Shown here one piece after another: positions 43,659 to 55,159 of a stretch of 64,000 nucleotides of DNA (position 1 is its first letter; each line of letters opens with the position of its first letter). This DNA is from Malachius bipustulatus. Its lineage: Eukaryota; Arthropoda; Insecta; Coleoptera; Melyridae. Made by a program: the position numbers and the translations under genes. The notes under the pieces were generated by a model, which was given only the letters and a program-made list of their open reading frames with translations, was not told the DNA's origin and made no database searches. The stretch is taken from assembly GCA_910589415.1 (NCBI GenBank), contig OU342638.1:5890001-5954000 (forward strand), given 5' to 3'.

Positions 43659-44752
43659 TATACATCCGCGGCTCCTACAGTTTCACTATGGCACCTATAC
43701 AGGGTGTTAAGAAAATGACGGATAAACTCTTCAGTACATTGTAGGGGTCACTGAGTAGAGTACGGGAAAAATAATTAAAAAAATTCTGGTCTTCAATTTG
43801 GTGAGATAAAAAATGCCAAAGTTAACATTTTACTATCTTTGTTTTTCGGTATTTGCAAAAAATAAATAATTTTACAGATATAAAAAGGGTACTGTATTAT
43901 AATCGTTATCAATTAAAAAAATTGCTTAAGGTGTATTACTAGCTTGGAAAATTTAATAAGATTTTTTTTTCTTTTCTAAGATGCTGAAAAAAAAGCATTT
44001 GGCAACAATTGTTTTGATACCTTGACTACCTACATTGTTAGAAATTAGACGAAACTACCAAATATCAACTGTTATCGTGTTAAACGTTGCCAAATTTATT
44101 GTTCAATATTTTTCTTATATCTTTTAAAATGTAGCTCTGGATTTTTTAAAATTATTTTTCCCGCACTTTACTGAGTGTCCCCTATAATGTACTGAAGAGT
44201 TTATTCGTCATTTTCTTAACACCCTGTATAGGAGTGGAGAACATATACCTATAGTAACACCAGGAAGGTATTATTCATTTGCTTTGCAAATGAAAGGGAA
44301 AGCCACAAAACGGCGTAAAAAACGGTTTTCAGAGTGCGGAGGGAGTGCGGTCCTGACAAGAGGCACCGATTAGATGCCGCGATCCCGGATACACCACTTC
44401 AGGATAATTGCCAAGTATTGTATTCTGTGTTCGAGGCTTACAGAGGCGGACTGGGCGATATATCCGCTTTCACATATCGTGTCCAGTCCACAGGGATTGA
44501 CGCAATGATTTTTGGATTATAAATGCAAAATAAATGCAAAATTCAAAATAAAAATCGTGTGGTACTGTTATTTTCGAAGATTTTCTTTGCCCTAAAAGTG
44601 AAAAAAAAATAGAAATTCGACCGTAGTGCCAAAGAGGCCTTAGTTGTGACCTTAATATTAGTTTGCAATGGCTGTTTTTACTTTCTTACCCACCTAGCAC
44701 CCCTATTTCGCTCCCGAAAATATTGATGAAACTTAGGAGCCGCGGATGTATA
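43659..44752. mobile_element. foldback element with TATACATCCGCGGCTCCTA ends
   Basis: The left end TATACATCCGCGGCTCCTA (43659-43677) is inverted at 44734-44752. Inside lies a younger ACAGGGTG element. A 62-codon open frame (44334-44522) between them has no recognised domain. Confidence 0.6.
43696..44230. mobile_element. ACAGGGTG-type foldback MITE
   Basis: The arms of about 110 bp start TATACAGGGTGTTAAGAAAA on each strand and continue through CTCTTCAGTACATT at roughly 90% identity. No ORF. Confidence 0.78.
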
Positions 44753-44879
44753 CAATTACCATTATCCTTTTCTTGTTGTTTTTTATTGCTTCGTTTTCAA
44801 GAAATGAAAATAAAAACAATTTTACTGCATATCCATGGAAAAAAATCCATGGAAACAAAACCATAAATTAGATATTAAC

Positions 44880-45060
44880 ACGTTTCTTAATGAATAATGT
44901 CCCTTCTACATATGTCCGTTAAGATAGGGACATTATATGTAGCCGATTTCCGATATCTTGAGTCGTTCTCTAGTTCTACACTGCTTTGAAGTTGAAAATT
45001 TTCGATTTTCACTTGTTTAATAACTCATAAACCGCTCAATCTAAATTCCAATGGTGAAAA
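44880..45060 (+). mobile_element. fragment related to the MITE at 10690-10800
   Basis: It shares gttaagataggga, a cgatttccgatatctt word, the actgctttgaa word, and cacttgtttaataactcataa. It supplies the uninterrupted version of the point where the TCAGG block sits. Confidence 0.55.
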
Positions 45061-45339
45061 CCACCTGTATTCGATTTTGTATTCGATTTCTTCAGACATT
45101 TTAAAAATATAATATTTTACAAGGTGTTCCCGTTAAAATAACAAAGTAGGTGTCAACTTCCGGTATTTCCGGAAGTGCGGCCATCTTGAAAATATTTTCA
45201 TTGAATTTCTCGTGATCACTTATTTTTTATTTTGAGGTTCTAGGCCCATTAGTTTCCGAGATATAGCCGGTGGCCAGCCTTAAGCAGACAGCCTGTATAT
45301 AATATATTCATACATATACATATTTCTGCCAAATCGCGA

Positions 45340-46900
45340 AAATTTCGATTTTAAAAACGCTCCTCCTGTAGCTTTATATCTTTCAAGATTAGTGAACGAA
45401 ATTTCGGATCCTTGTAAAACTTTGGAACGACGTTAGATTTTCGTTGAAAAAATTTCCAAAAGTCACGTGTGTTACTTCTACAGGCTGTCCTTTCAAAATT
45501 CCAGATATCCGGGTTTTGTCATCTCATTTCAGGTCGCAGTTTTCAATCTAAGGGGCTGAAATTTTTATGGGAGTAAGACATCCACAAGGAGTGGTCTGGT
45601 ATTGCACTTGAGCCAAATCGGCCGAGCCGTTTCAAAATGGCGGCCATTTGAATTTTCGGAAAATTTGCTATTTTTTGAATCCCTGTATGAGTAAGATAAA
45701 AAAAAACTTTGAAACCAAATCAACAGGATTGGAAGAAAATTACTTTACAGTTGATTTAATGTAATAAAATTGACATTATTTTTATTAATAAGCTAGTGGC
45801 GTGGGTAGGAAAAGGGTAAAAATTGAAAAAAAAAGAATTAAAATTTTTACTGTAGACAATAATTAACTATACTATAATAAAATAGCCTTCCTTCGAAAAT
45901 TTCAAGAAGCAAAAGAAATGTAACTTCTTAGGGGAGGCTTTAAGAAATTTTTTTATGTCAAACCCCCCTTAAAATTCAGCAAGGAATCTCCAGTTGAATT
46001 TCAGTGAATTTTAGTGAACCGTTTCAAAATAGCGGCTATTTAAATTTTCGGAAAATTGGGTATTTTTTGAACCCATGTATGAGCAAGATGGAAAGAAAAC
46101 TTTAAAATCAAATCAAAAGGATTGGAAGAAAATTACTTGAAATTTGAGTTGATGCAATAAAATTTGCAATATTTTATTTATTTTATTTTTTATTAATAAG
46201 ACAGTGGCGTGGGTATAGGAAAAAGGGTAAAAATGTCTAAATTTCTATGACAGTTTATGAACACATTTTTGAAGGAATTGAATTCAAATTTTTACAGTTA
46301 ACAACTATACACACTAATATCATCTAACGCTCGAAAAATTTCAAGACGCAAATAGGAAAAATGGCGGAGATATTCCATTTTTTTTTTAAATGATGTTTAT
46401 TTCTCTGAAATTAAAAAAACGCCCCTAAACTTCATCTTTCATGATTAGTGAACGAAACTTCTTACTCTTGTGTAGCTTTGGGATAACATTTGATTCACTT
46501 TAAAAAAATATCCCTAAAGTTGCGTTATACTTCTACAGGTGTCCCTTCAAAATTCCAGAAATCCTGTTCTTGGGCTATCATTTTTGGTCGCAGTTTTCAA
46601 TCTAGACGACTGAATTTTTTGTGGGAGTAAGATATCCACAAGGAGTAGTCTGTTATTGCATTTGAACAAAATCGGCGGAGCCGTTCCAAAATGTCGGCCA
46701 TTTGAATTTTCGAAAAATTGGCTATTTTTTGAACCCCTGTATGAGGAATATGAAAAAAACTTCTAAACCTCATTAAGACGATTGGAAGATAATTAATTGA
46801 AATTTGTTATTTGCATTTTCAAATAATGCAATAAAAATTGCATTATTTTTAATAATAAGCCTGTGGCCTGGGTAGGAAAAGGGTGAAAATGGCTAAATTT
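45340..46900 (+). repeat. degenerate direct repeats, ~0.4-1.1 kb spacing
   Basis: The words ccacaaggagtggtctg and gcggccatttgaattttcgg (45590-45665) recur at 46637-46715, and the second word also at 46030-46065. The word gtggcgtgggtaggaaaagg recurs at 45795, 46203 and 46863. The units are 70-90% alike with indels and hold no ORF. Confidence 0.65.
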
Positions 46901-46959
46901 CTATAACCGTTCATATCTGTGACCTATAATATACTTATGGCCTGACTATGAAAAATTTC

Positions 46960-49020
46960 TGAAAGCCTATTTAAAAAGCAGTGAAAATATTCTCAATTGA
47001 GTCGCATAAAAATACACTATTTATGCGATTTATGCGTAAGAAGGTTTTCTTATAAGTAGACAAAGTTTCTAAGAAAACCTTGAAGTTGCATTGGCCGTGA
47101 ATATCTGCTGTATGCACTACTGTATACTACCTACTCATCGTACTATGTATTACTTCTTTGTTATTTATACAGCCAATGAGTCAATGTCCCGAAAATAAAA
47201 TTGAGTTTTTGTAACGATACCGTACAGTTTGTGACACCGGATCCAGGAACTAATTAGCTCCTAAGTAATTTAATATACACCAATTACCGCAGATAATAAT
47301 TCACTCACTAAATTTAACTCACTACTTCAATAATTTCACCTATTTTTAAACAGTACAAAAAAGTCATCGTATCGACGCGATTAAACAAAATGTGCCTTCT
47401 AAGTTTTATTTCATTTTTATGAATCATCATAATAGCCATCAAATAAAAAATGTAAAATATATTTTGATGACCTACACAATAATAATTGCGTGATTTTCCT
47501 ATTGTTATAAAAAGTGCTTTATTTTCAAAATTGACTGACACTACAAAAGTTATCTGACTTACACCCTCAACTTTTATTTGTATTTTTGAAGAGTTTTAAA
47601 TTAAGATAATCATGGTACCGGCATAAGAGTAGTAATTTTTGTTTCGATAGTGGAATAATTGTGTGAGTGTGTTCTCCAAACTTGTTCACTCGTGAGGATA
47701 TTTTTTAACTGAAAATTTTGAGCGTCGCGTTGATGATGTCTTGTCCATGTATTCGCCCTTGAGCAACTCAAAGCTAGTTGTAAACATCGTCCAAATTCAA
47801 AGACGAGGGAGATTGTTTAAGAAAAAAACTTCTGCGCTACCGTTTTGATTACTTATTATTTCTCGAGCGCTCCCCCATTTTACCATCGAAGTGGCACGGC
47901 TTTATGTAAAACACACCAACCACGTCAGTTGATTTTTACCGAAACACATTGGAACATATAAAAAAATCATCAGTTTTAAGTTTTTTTACCACGCGCTTTT
48001 TCAATAAAATTTCGGCTTTAACTCGTAATATCTCATTTTCACAACAATTTTGAGAAAAATAAGCGCAACTAGAGCTCTTATTCTTAATTACGAACAAAAT
48101 GGCGATTGTTTTTTAATTTTTTTGTCAAATTTTTGAGATTTCAATTCAAATTAAAAAGTGTGTTACAAATTTTCGAAATTAATATTTTTACTAACGCAAC
48201 ATTGTAGTGGAGTACGTAAAGAAATTTTCTGAAATGTTTCATGATCCTAGATGTAACGGTTGAAAAGTTATTGCAATTTATAGCTGACGTGCGGTAGCGC
48301 TAAAAAAATCAATTCTATTGAATATCTCGTGAACTATTGAAGATATTTTGGTACAGGTTGGAGAGGTAAAATTTTGAAGTGCAAAAAACTTCCCAGGCGA
48401 CACCAGTAGTCTTATGTACTAGGTATGTCTTATCTACACAGTTAAAAGACCGGATGCTCCCTCTTAAAAAATGATTTTTATTAACCGACAAAATAATTTT
48501 TTTCAAAATTGTTAAAATCATAAAAACTGCTATAATGTATCTATTTTTGAAAAACTAAACAAGATTTCAACTGTTTTTTTTTTATATAGCGTTTCAATTT
48601 ACTTAAGTTGACAGTCTTAAAGCTCAAAAACATAAATATACAATTTTTTTTTGCATTTCCCTACATTGACCCAAAATTTATTTTTTGTGATACTATTCAC
48701 ATTTTTAATTCCGGGTAGAAATGTTTTTTATATAATAACTAATTTTTCTGTAACTAGCTACTTAAAACTCTAACATCCAGTATTATAAAGACCCATTAAG
48801 CTCTTAGGCAGATATTGATACCAATTTTAAAGCTAATATCCACGTCAAAAAACTTTTATCAATATTTTTGTAATCCCTTTCATGCCAAGAATCACTACAT
48901 TGCTGTATTTTCCACCTAAGGTCAATACTTTTTCTAGAAAAGGCTGCAGAAATCTGCCCGTTAATAAGTTAATGAACGTTTATAATACTATATGATAACA
49001 ATTCTGTGAGCTGTGAATGA
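46960..49020. other. AT-rich non-coding stretch
   Basis: No ORF with a recognisable domain, RNA gene or element ends. Words such as ctaaaattttgag and aatatctcgtgaac are transposon-like but unassigned. Confidence 0.4.
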
Positions 49021-49049
49021 GTTACGCAGGAATTGTTCATTTTCGTCTG

Positions 49050-50335
49050 GTCTAGTGGTTATGGAAGTAGGTGAATGAGCGTCTGCGGCTCGACGACGAC
49101 GTGTATTTCTGCCCAGCTTGTTCTAGGTGAGATCAAGCGGGCCACGTCTTTTGAACACTTTCCATATAAATATCTGTAAAACAGACTCAGGTCAGCTACT
49201 CTTCTTCGATGTTCGAGAGTGTCTAAATTTTTTGTCAAATCTGGGTCCCCAATCAAGTGGATGGCTCTTTTCTGGATAGAGTCGAGTAATCTCAGCGTAT
49301 GTTTAGGAGCTGAGCTCCAAACATGTGAGCAGTACTCCAAGGATGGTCGGATGTGACCCTTAAGAGTAGAAGCTGTTGTGGTGTATAAAATTTCTTCGTG
49401 CGGATGAGTGTTCCAAGTTTTTGAGAAGCACTCTTCGCCAGACCTGCAACATGATGATGCCAAGACATGTTCGCTCCGAGGCTCACTCCAAGTAAACGAA
49501 GAGATGCCGATGGAGTAAGAGAGTGTCCCGCCATCACCTTATCTAGCTCCAAAACGTTGGCCTTTTTGGAGAAGATGACTGTTTGGGTTTCTCCAGCATT
49601 AAATTGGATTTGGTTTCTATCGCCCCAAGCTAGAATGTCTTGTATGTGATTGTTAAGTATGGCAACTTCTTGCTCCCTGCGAGTCTGTGCATCGATGGCA
49701 GATGTTCGCGCATCTAAGGTATAAGAAGACATGAGTGCACTGTCATCAAAAAAACTGTATATTGGATTTTTTGTTATTTCAAGCAAGTCGTTGATAAATA
49801 TTAGAAAGAGAGTCGGAGATAAAATGGTCCTGAGGCACACCGGCATTGATGGAAAAGGTCTTAGAAAGAACTCCATCGACTGCCACCTGTAACGAACGAT
49901 CTCCGAGATAACTCGCAAGCCACGAGCAGAGTTTCTCGAGCATGCCATAAGCCTGCAATTTTGCCAAGAGTCCATCATGCCAGACACGGTCGAAAGCTGT
50001 AGAAATATCAAGCGCAACTCCTCGAGACTCCCCACGGTGCTCGATTGCGCTGTTCCACTGCTCGGTGACGTAGGTGAGGAGGTCACCAAGTTGACCTCTG
50101 TTTGCGGAATCAATATTGGCGGTCACTGATTATATTAGCTCCTTCAAAGTACTTCAAAAGATGTTGGTCAAGAGCTTTCTCCATAATCTTGGATATTACT
50201 GAAAGCAATGCCACTGGTTGATAGTTATTTGGTATAGTCTTTTTGCCTTTCTTGGGAATAGGTTGGATCCGTGAACATTTCCAGCAAGAAAGAAATATTC
50301 CTTGGTTGTGGGTTTCCTTGGTTTGATCTATTCTT
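49050..50335 (-). pseudogene. Jockey-like reverse transcriptase remnant
   Basis: Read on the minus strand: IQPIPKKGKKTIPNNYQPVA (RT block 2) near 50265-50210, ALDISTAFDRVWHDGLL (50010-49960, with the catalytic aspartate) and a broken SINAGVPQ block near 49845. There is an altered catalytic box, FFDDSA for FADDxA (near 49745), then LRLLGVSLGANMSWHHHV thumb words and LKGHIRPSLEYCSHVW. Frames change near 49810 and 49330. No endonuclease or ORF1 is seen. The left boundary near the FAS1 gene (50384) is only tens of bases away. Confidence 0.75.
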
Positions 50336-50383
50336 TGCCAATATGTCACCAAAAACCTACTTTCTTTTATAGATTTTATCAAA

Positions 50384-50536
50384 ATGTATTTCACAAGATT
50401 ACACTACTTCTTGGCTCTTAATCTTTCATCAATAACGCAACTCTTATTTCTCCTTTTTCTTAATCAAATCAGCACAATCGCAGCTCCATCAGTCACCACC
50501 TATCTGCAGAACAACTCGATGTCCACTACGAATCAG
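50384..50536 (+). CDS. FAS1 gene exon 1 (signal peptide)
   Basis: 51 codons from ATG at 50384 to donor GTACCT, phase 0. It encodes the signal peptide and the mature start APSVTTYLQNNSMS. Confidence 0.82.
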
Positions 50537-51308
50537 GTACCTAATAAATATATATATCTATAAACTTTATAAGAAACTCGCCGCATTTACTTAACTATTT
50601 GTTGCTTAGGTACAAATCAGCAAGATTTCTAAGAAGTCTGGGAGAATCAACCACACACCTACAGTAGTAGACTATGCCAGAATAGAACACCACCCCTTTC
50701 CTTTCCTAACCATATGGGATAAAGCAGGAATGGATCCGGAATTGGATTGGTCGTGGCGAATCGGACTCAGCACCGGTACGAACCGTCTTTAGACTTATAT
50801 GATTCATTCTTACCTCAATGTTTTCGTAGGTATAAACAACTACTTTAGTTCTCCTACTGGTAGCGTTGTTACTTATTTCATCCCAACAAACCGGTCTTGG
50901 AAACGAATCTTCGAGCAACGTACCATCCCTCTCTCGCTGCAACGCTCCATCATCTCCCGTCATTTGATACTCTCAGATGGCCCCTTCACCATGGAGCGCC
51001 TCGTACGTTTAACTTCAGAAAGTTCCGATGGACTCTATCCTTTGCCGACAATTGCTGGGGTGATACAAATTGGGGTGATTCACTTTGATGGAGAGTATTT
51101 CCTTCATTTCAACGACTCATTTATGCTGATCAGGCGCGGGGATTACCTCTGTCAGGACGGAGTCGTACATGTCCTTGATGGTGTTTTTATATATGAGAAG
51201 GAACTTCTAGGCGACAAAGAGCAGGAGAAGGCTGGTGAAGCGAATGGGAATAATGAAGAGGAGCGTAAAGGGTTCTGGGAGTTTATGAAGTATATCATAA
51301 CGGGATAA
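50384..51308 (+). CDS. secreted single-domain fasciclin (FAS1) protein, three exons
   Basis: Exons 50384-50536, 50610-50775 and 50830-51308 join in frame through GT-AG introns of 73 and 54 bp to give 265 residues. Residues 1-34 form a signal peptide (hydrophobic core LLFLLFLNQISTIA, small AA end). After a charged linker, residues about 100-228 form one FAS1 domain: YFIPTNRSW (H1 motif, 122-130), a degenerate SRHLI (148-152) and DGVVHVLDGVFI (216-227) ending the domain. N-glycosylation sequons are NNS, NHT, NRS and NDS. A Lys/Glu-rich tail ends in TG. FAS1 domains mediate extracellular adhesion and matrix contacts. Most insect relatives have several FAS1 repeats or anchors; this has one and no obvious GPI signal. 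An AATAAA lies at 51317. Confidence 0.85.
50610..50775 (+). CDS. FAS1 gene exon 2
   Basis: 55 codons plus one base; acceptor ttgcttag, donor GTACGA. It encodes the linker (KKSGRINHTPTVVDY) and the first helix leading to the FAS1 core. Confidence 0.82.
50830..51308 (+). CDS. FAS1 gene exon 3 (FAS1 core and tail)
   Basis: It starts after acceptor ttttcgtag in phase 1 and ends at TAA 51306-51308. It contains the H1 and H2 motifs, with an acidic tail (EQEKAGEANGNNEEER). Confidence 0.85.
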
Positions 51309-51316
51309 TTTCAATT

Positions 51317-51322
51317 AATAAA
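51317..51322 (+). terminator. polyadenylation signal AATAAA of the FAS1 gene
   Basis: AATAAA starts 9 bases after the stop codon. A short 3' UTR is implied. Confidence 0.55.
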
Positions 51323-51659
51323 CATAACCCTGGAATATTTAGCTATAAGTACTTGATAATTTATATTTTTAACTAGTCATGAATAAAAGCGAACGTTTGC
51401 CTACTTACATACTTCTTTATTATTTATATAGGTGCAATAATAGTAATGGCAAAAATGCCGAGTGAGTGAACAACAATGATAATTATAATATAAGTTGGCT
51501 TGACAGCAGAAATAAATGTAAATACAGTTTTGGCGCTGTCTGAGGTAGGTACCTATACAAATGGCGACTAACAATAATAATGTTTTACCGATGCCATTAT
51601 TAAATAAACCGATTATCGCGCACCTATATCCATATGCAAATAAGTTCAACCGAAAAAAT

Positions 51660-51975
51660 ACAAATGTTCACTTCGGCTAATAGGTCTGTGGCCCAGGAAG
51701 CTGCCATAAGCCTAGGCAGATGCAGAAGACTCTGCGGCAAAAGTCGGGGATTGAACCCTCAAATGATCCAGTGGCTATACACTCAGGTCGTAAGACCGAT
51801 GATAACCTATGGGTCAGTGGTATGGTAGGCGAAGACCACGCAGCTGCAGGCGCAAAAATTCCTGGAAAAAACTCAACAGCTAGTCTGCCTGAACATAACA
51901 GGAGCAATGAGGACAACCCCAACTACAGCACTAGAGGGGTCCTTAAGGTCCACTCACAACTGGTCAAAACCTAGG
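51660..51975 (+). pseudogene. LOA-like RT thumb fragment
   Basis: The words GRCRRLCGKSRGLNPQMIQW, VVRPMITYGSVVW and NITGAMRTTPT match the thumb region of the LOA-like ORF2 (compare 32740-32940). A stop at 51828 and the lack of anything upstream show it is a scrap. It runs straight into the 5' leader of the next copy. Confidence 0.65.
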
Positions 51976-52392
51976 CTCCAGTCATGTGGTGGACAAGCCA
52001 ACCTTACGTCCAAGATCGTGGGGACCGGGCAACGTGGTGCCACTTGTGAGTACCACGGCTAACAAGGCTCTGACAAAACATGGCACAAACCGTAAACCGC
52101 TAGGTGGCACAACGACCCCTGAGGTATATCACTATCGTGACCTGCCTCGGGGTAGTGACGCCAGGGGCACGGGGGCTTGGCTTAACCGCCTGTCTGCGTG
52201 GATGAGGACCACTACAAAAACCTCCCCAATAATCCACGGTTTTGTGCGCGCCAATGGATGCACGGTCGAGGGGGAGCTCGGAAACTAGCGACAAACTTCG
52301 GGTAACCTGGCACACCCCGTTGTATGTAGCCTGCTGCGTCGTGGGGGTTATGGCGCAGTACCTTTATTTCCCACAATTATCGTGGGACCAAA

Positions 52393-53400
52393 ATGGAAAC
52401 CAATGAAGAAAAATTCAAACAAACAACTGAGGGACTTCCACAAGAAGAAACCTCAGAACTTAGCATGGATGCACAGGATGTGGCAGGCCCCCAAAGCCAT
52501 ACCACCCTGAAACCTATGCATGTAGAACACACAGCTGTGCGGACTCGCAGGGAAGTAGCAGTGCTACAAGACCAGCGAGTACGACAGCTGCACAAAAAAC
52601 GGCCTCAGGGGCCCAAATACAAACCCCGAGACCTAAGCTGTCGGGAGCACAGCGCAGAAAGCTGGCAGTTGAATCCGCCCGCTGAGGTACCAATCAAACC
52701 CAGAAGGCCGCGGACAAACCGCCAGCTAAAAAACCCTGATGGAGAGGCGGGACCTAGCAGAGCTTCAAACTCTGCAACACAGGTAATTGCCACCCCATCT
52801 GGAAAAAGGTTTAGGTCAGAGGTAAGTACTCCATCCCCAGCGATGAGTGTAACCGAAGCCTTAGCCAAAAAACCAAAGCAAGAAGGGAAGACTGTGATCT
52901 CCGAGGTTCGCGCATCCTTACAGGGTGCTACTGGCTCCGGAATAAGCTACAGTCAAGCCCTGACAGCTTTCAAAATGGCGGTGGTAATGGAAAGTTACCC
53001 CGAAGAGCGGCTGGATCAACACCAGGCAAAACTGGTCCAGCAATCCATCATGGAGCAGGTGATGAGGAGCGTGCCTGGACTGGGGCCACAGTTCAAGGGC
53101 ACCAGGTTTGAGAAGGGCGTGGTCTTCGTCACCTGCGCTAATGAAAAATCCAAGAGGTGGCTGGTGGACTTGGTACCGAAGCTACGGACTTGGAGCCGCA
53201 CTACGTGTGGGCCCGTCCAGAGAAGTGGTGAAAGCCACTATAAGGTCGTGGTCTTCATTCCTGCAGACACACCAGGCCTCGAGGAACCAGCAAAACCCTT
53301 TCGTCTGTTGGAAAACCAGAATCTGTCTATAAAAACAGACGGGAGAGTCTCTGAAGGCTCTCGCCGGAAAGGGGTACAAATCGTACCTCGGTTTCGGTGA
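52393..53400 (+). CDS. ORF1 of copy D (DUF4780-like), open 335 codons
   Basis: The frame is open from ATG 52393 to TGA 53398-53400. The N-terminal half is basic and low-complexity (PIKPRRPRTNRQLK). The C-terminal half (about 190-330) has the DUF4780-type fold words YSQALTAFKMAVVMESYPEE, FKGTRFEKGVVFVTCANEKS and VVVFIPADTPGLE. No zinc knuckle. It would bind nucleic acid of the retrotransposon particle. ORF1 is intact although its ORF2 is not. Confidence 0.78.
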   Translation: METNEEKFKQTTEGLPQEETSELSMDAQDVAGPQSHTTLKPMHVEHTAVRTRREVAVLQDQRVRQLHKKRPQGPKYKPRDLSCREHSAESWQLNPPAEVPIKPRRPRTNRQLKNPDGEAGPSRASNSATQVIATPSGKRFRSEVSTPSPAMSVTEALAKKPKQEGKTVISEVRASLQGATGSGISYSQALTAFKMAVVMESYPEERLDQHQAKLVQQSIMEQVMRSVPGLGPQFKGTRFEKGVVFVTCANEKSKRWLVDLVPKLRTWSRTTCGPVQRSGESHYKVVVFIPADTPGLEEPAKPFRLLENQNLSIKTDGRVSEGSRRKGVQIVPRFR

Positions 53401-53441
53401 GGTAATCTTCAGAGTGATGGGAGGTAAGAACAGACCCTGCA

Positions 53442-55047
53442 ATGCTGCGGGCTCTCGAGATCAACCTGCAGCACAGCAAAGCTGCCTCCGCATCTTTGTG
53501 CAGACTTCTAGCTGCCGGAGATGTAGACGTAGCCCTAATTCAAGAACCCTGGCTGGTAGCCGGCCGCGTAGCAGGGTTAGGAGCAGCCAGAGGTAAGATC
53601 ATTTACAATAGGGCCTACGGTAACAGCAGAACATGCATTTACGTGAAAAACGAACTAAAAGTCCCGGTTATAACACAATTATGTTTCAGGGACTTGACCA
53701 CAGTAATACTGAAATATCATATGACTCCACCAGTCCGACTCCGTTACAGGAAATGGAACTACTGGTTACGTACTGCGAGGACCATAACCTCCAGGTCATT
53801 ACTGGTGTCGATGCAAACTCCCATCACGCAGTGTGGGGCAGCAGCGACACAAACAACAGACGTTGTTACAGACACTGTTACAGTTTATGGTATCCAGGAA
53901 ACTGGAACTTCTGAATAGGGGCAGGGAACCCACCTTTGTAACATCGGGACGGAAATAAATAATTGACATCACCTTAGCTTCCCCTCGTATCGGCGCCCGG
54001 GTAGTCAAGTGGCGTGTATCTGATGAACCGTCTCACTCAGATCACAGATACATTCAGCTGGAAATCAACTCCGTTGATAAGACAGCAGAGCTGTATCGCA
54101 ATCCACGAAAGACTGACTGGGCGAGGTACAGGGCGGAGTTGAGGGCAAATCTAACCAATGTCAAAAGCAACATTGCATGCATATACGATATCGAGGTAGC
54201 TACAGAACAACTCCAAGTAGCCATTACAACCTCATATCACAACAACTGTACTCAGACCCCCCTCGGAAAGGTGGGGATGTCAGTTGGTGGAACCCCAAAC
54301 TAGCGAAAATGAGACAGAAAACACGTAAGCTTTTTAACAAAGCCAAGAAAACAGGAAAGTGGGACGAATATAAGACCACCATTACTGAATACAACAAGGA
54401 GATCAGATTTGCAAGAAGAGCTGCGTGGAGGAAGCTCTGTCAGGATGTGGAAACGACATTCGAAGGAGCAAGACTCTACAAACTCATGGCAAAAGATCCC
54501 CTGCACCCCATTGGTACCTTAAAAAATAGCAATGGTAATTACACAGAAACCGGGAGGGAAACTCTTAAGGTACTCCTTAGAGCACACTTTCCGGACTGCA
54601 GTGTAATTGAAGTGGAACATGGCCAAGAAAGACACTGGGATGAACTACACTGGGCCCGAACCAGTGTTTGACATCCCAAGGAACACTGTACGCGGGGCGG
54701 TGGTTCAGTGGGTAAGAACCCATCATAGAGCACACTGGAACCGTATAACAGGAAACAAACATGGTAAGGTGATGATCAAGGTGCTCTCTCAAAACTTTGC
54801 CAGACAGATACTGCAACTAAATAGAATGCAGATCAGAACGGTGGTGGGCCTTCTCACAGGACACTTCCACCTAGGAGTACACCTACATAAGCTGGGGATA
54901 TACAGAGAAGAACCAGTTTGTAGACTTTGCAATGAAGAAGATGAGACAGCTTCTCATGTGATATTCGAGTGTCCAGCACTCGCAAGAACGCGCTATGCGG
55001 TCCTGGGACTTCTCAGCCCCGGGAGCCTGCCGGCGGAAAAGACCTAG
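53442..55047 (+). pseudogene. ORF2 of copy D: endonuclease fused to zinc-finger end
   Basis: The endonuclease starts at ALEINLQHSKAASASL, 42 bp after ORF1, with QEPW (53545), TGVDANSHHAVWGSSDTNN (53790-53850), DITLASP (53960) and SHSDHRYIQLEI (54030). The linker follows (LAKMRQKTRKLFNKAKK). At about 54660 the sequence enters QLNRMQIRTVVGLLTGHFHL and the CRLCNEEDETASHVIFEC finger (54920-54975). Frame breaks are near 53740, 53870, 53958 and 54250. Confidence 0.78.
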
Positions 55048-55159
55048 GTTAGCGGACTACTGAACCTTGTCAAAGGAACGGAGCTCTTTTAACCAAGGAA
55101 AATCTAAATGTGAGAAATACAATAAGCCCGCTGGCTTCAGTGTTTGGGACATTCACATT

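Larger units (their letters stand above)
51976..55120 (+). mobile_element. LOA/R1-group retrotransposon, copy D, with RT and RNase H deleted
   Basis: The 5' leader (51976-52390), ORF1 and the endonuclease are present. After the ORF2 linker the sequence passes directly (near 54660) to the C-terminal zinc-finger region. RT and RNase H are missing. Its nearest relatives here are copies A-C, but the ORF1 and endonuclease are from a distinct subfamily. Confidence 0.75.

Noticed and set aside
44334..44522. 62-codon open frame with GC-rich content
   Set aside because: It is inside a foldback element and shows no family pattern, so it is probably chance.
45340..46900. CRISPR-like or satellite array
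   Set aside because: The repeats are long, uneven and degenerate without constant spacers; CRISPR does not apply to an animal nuclear genome.
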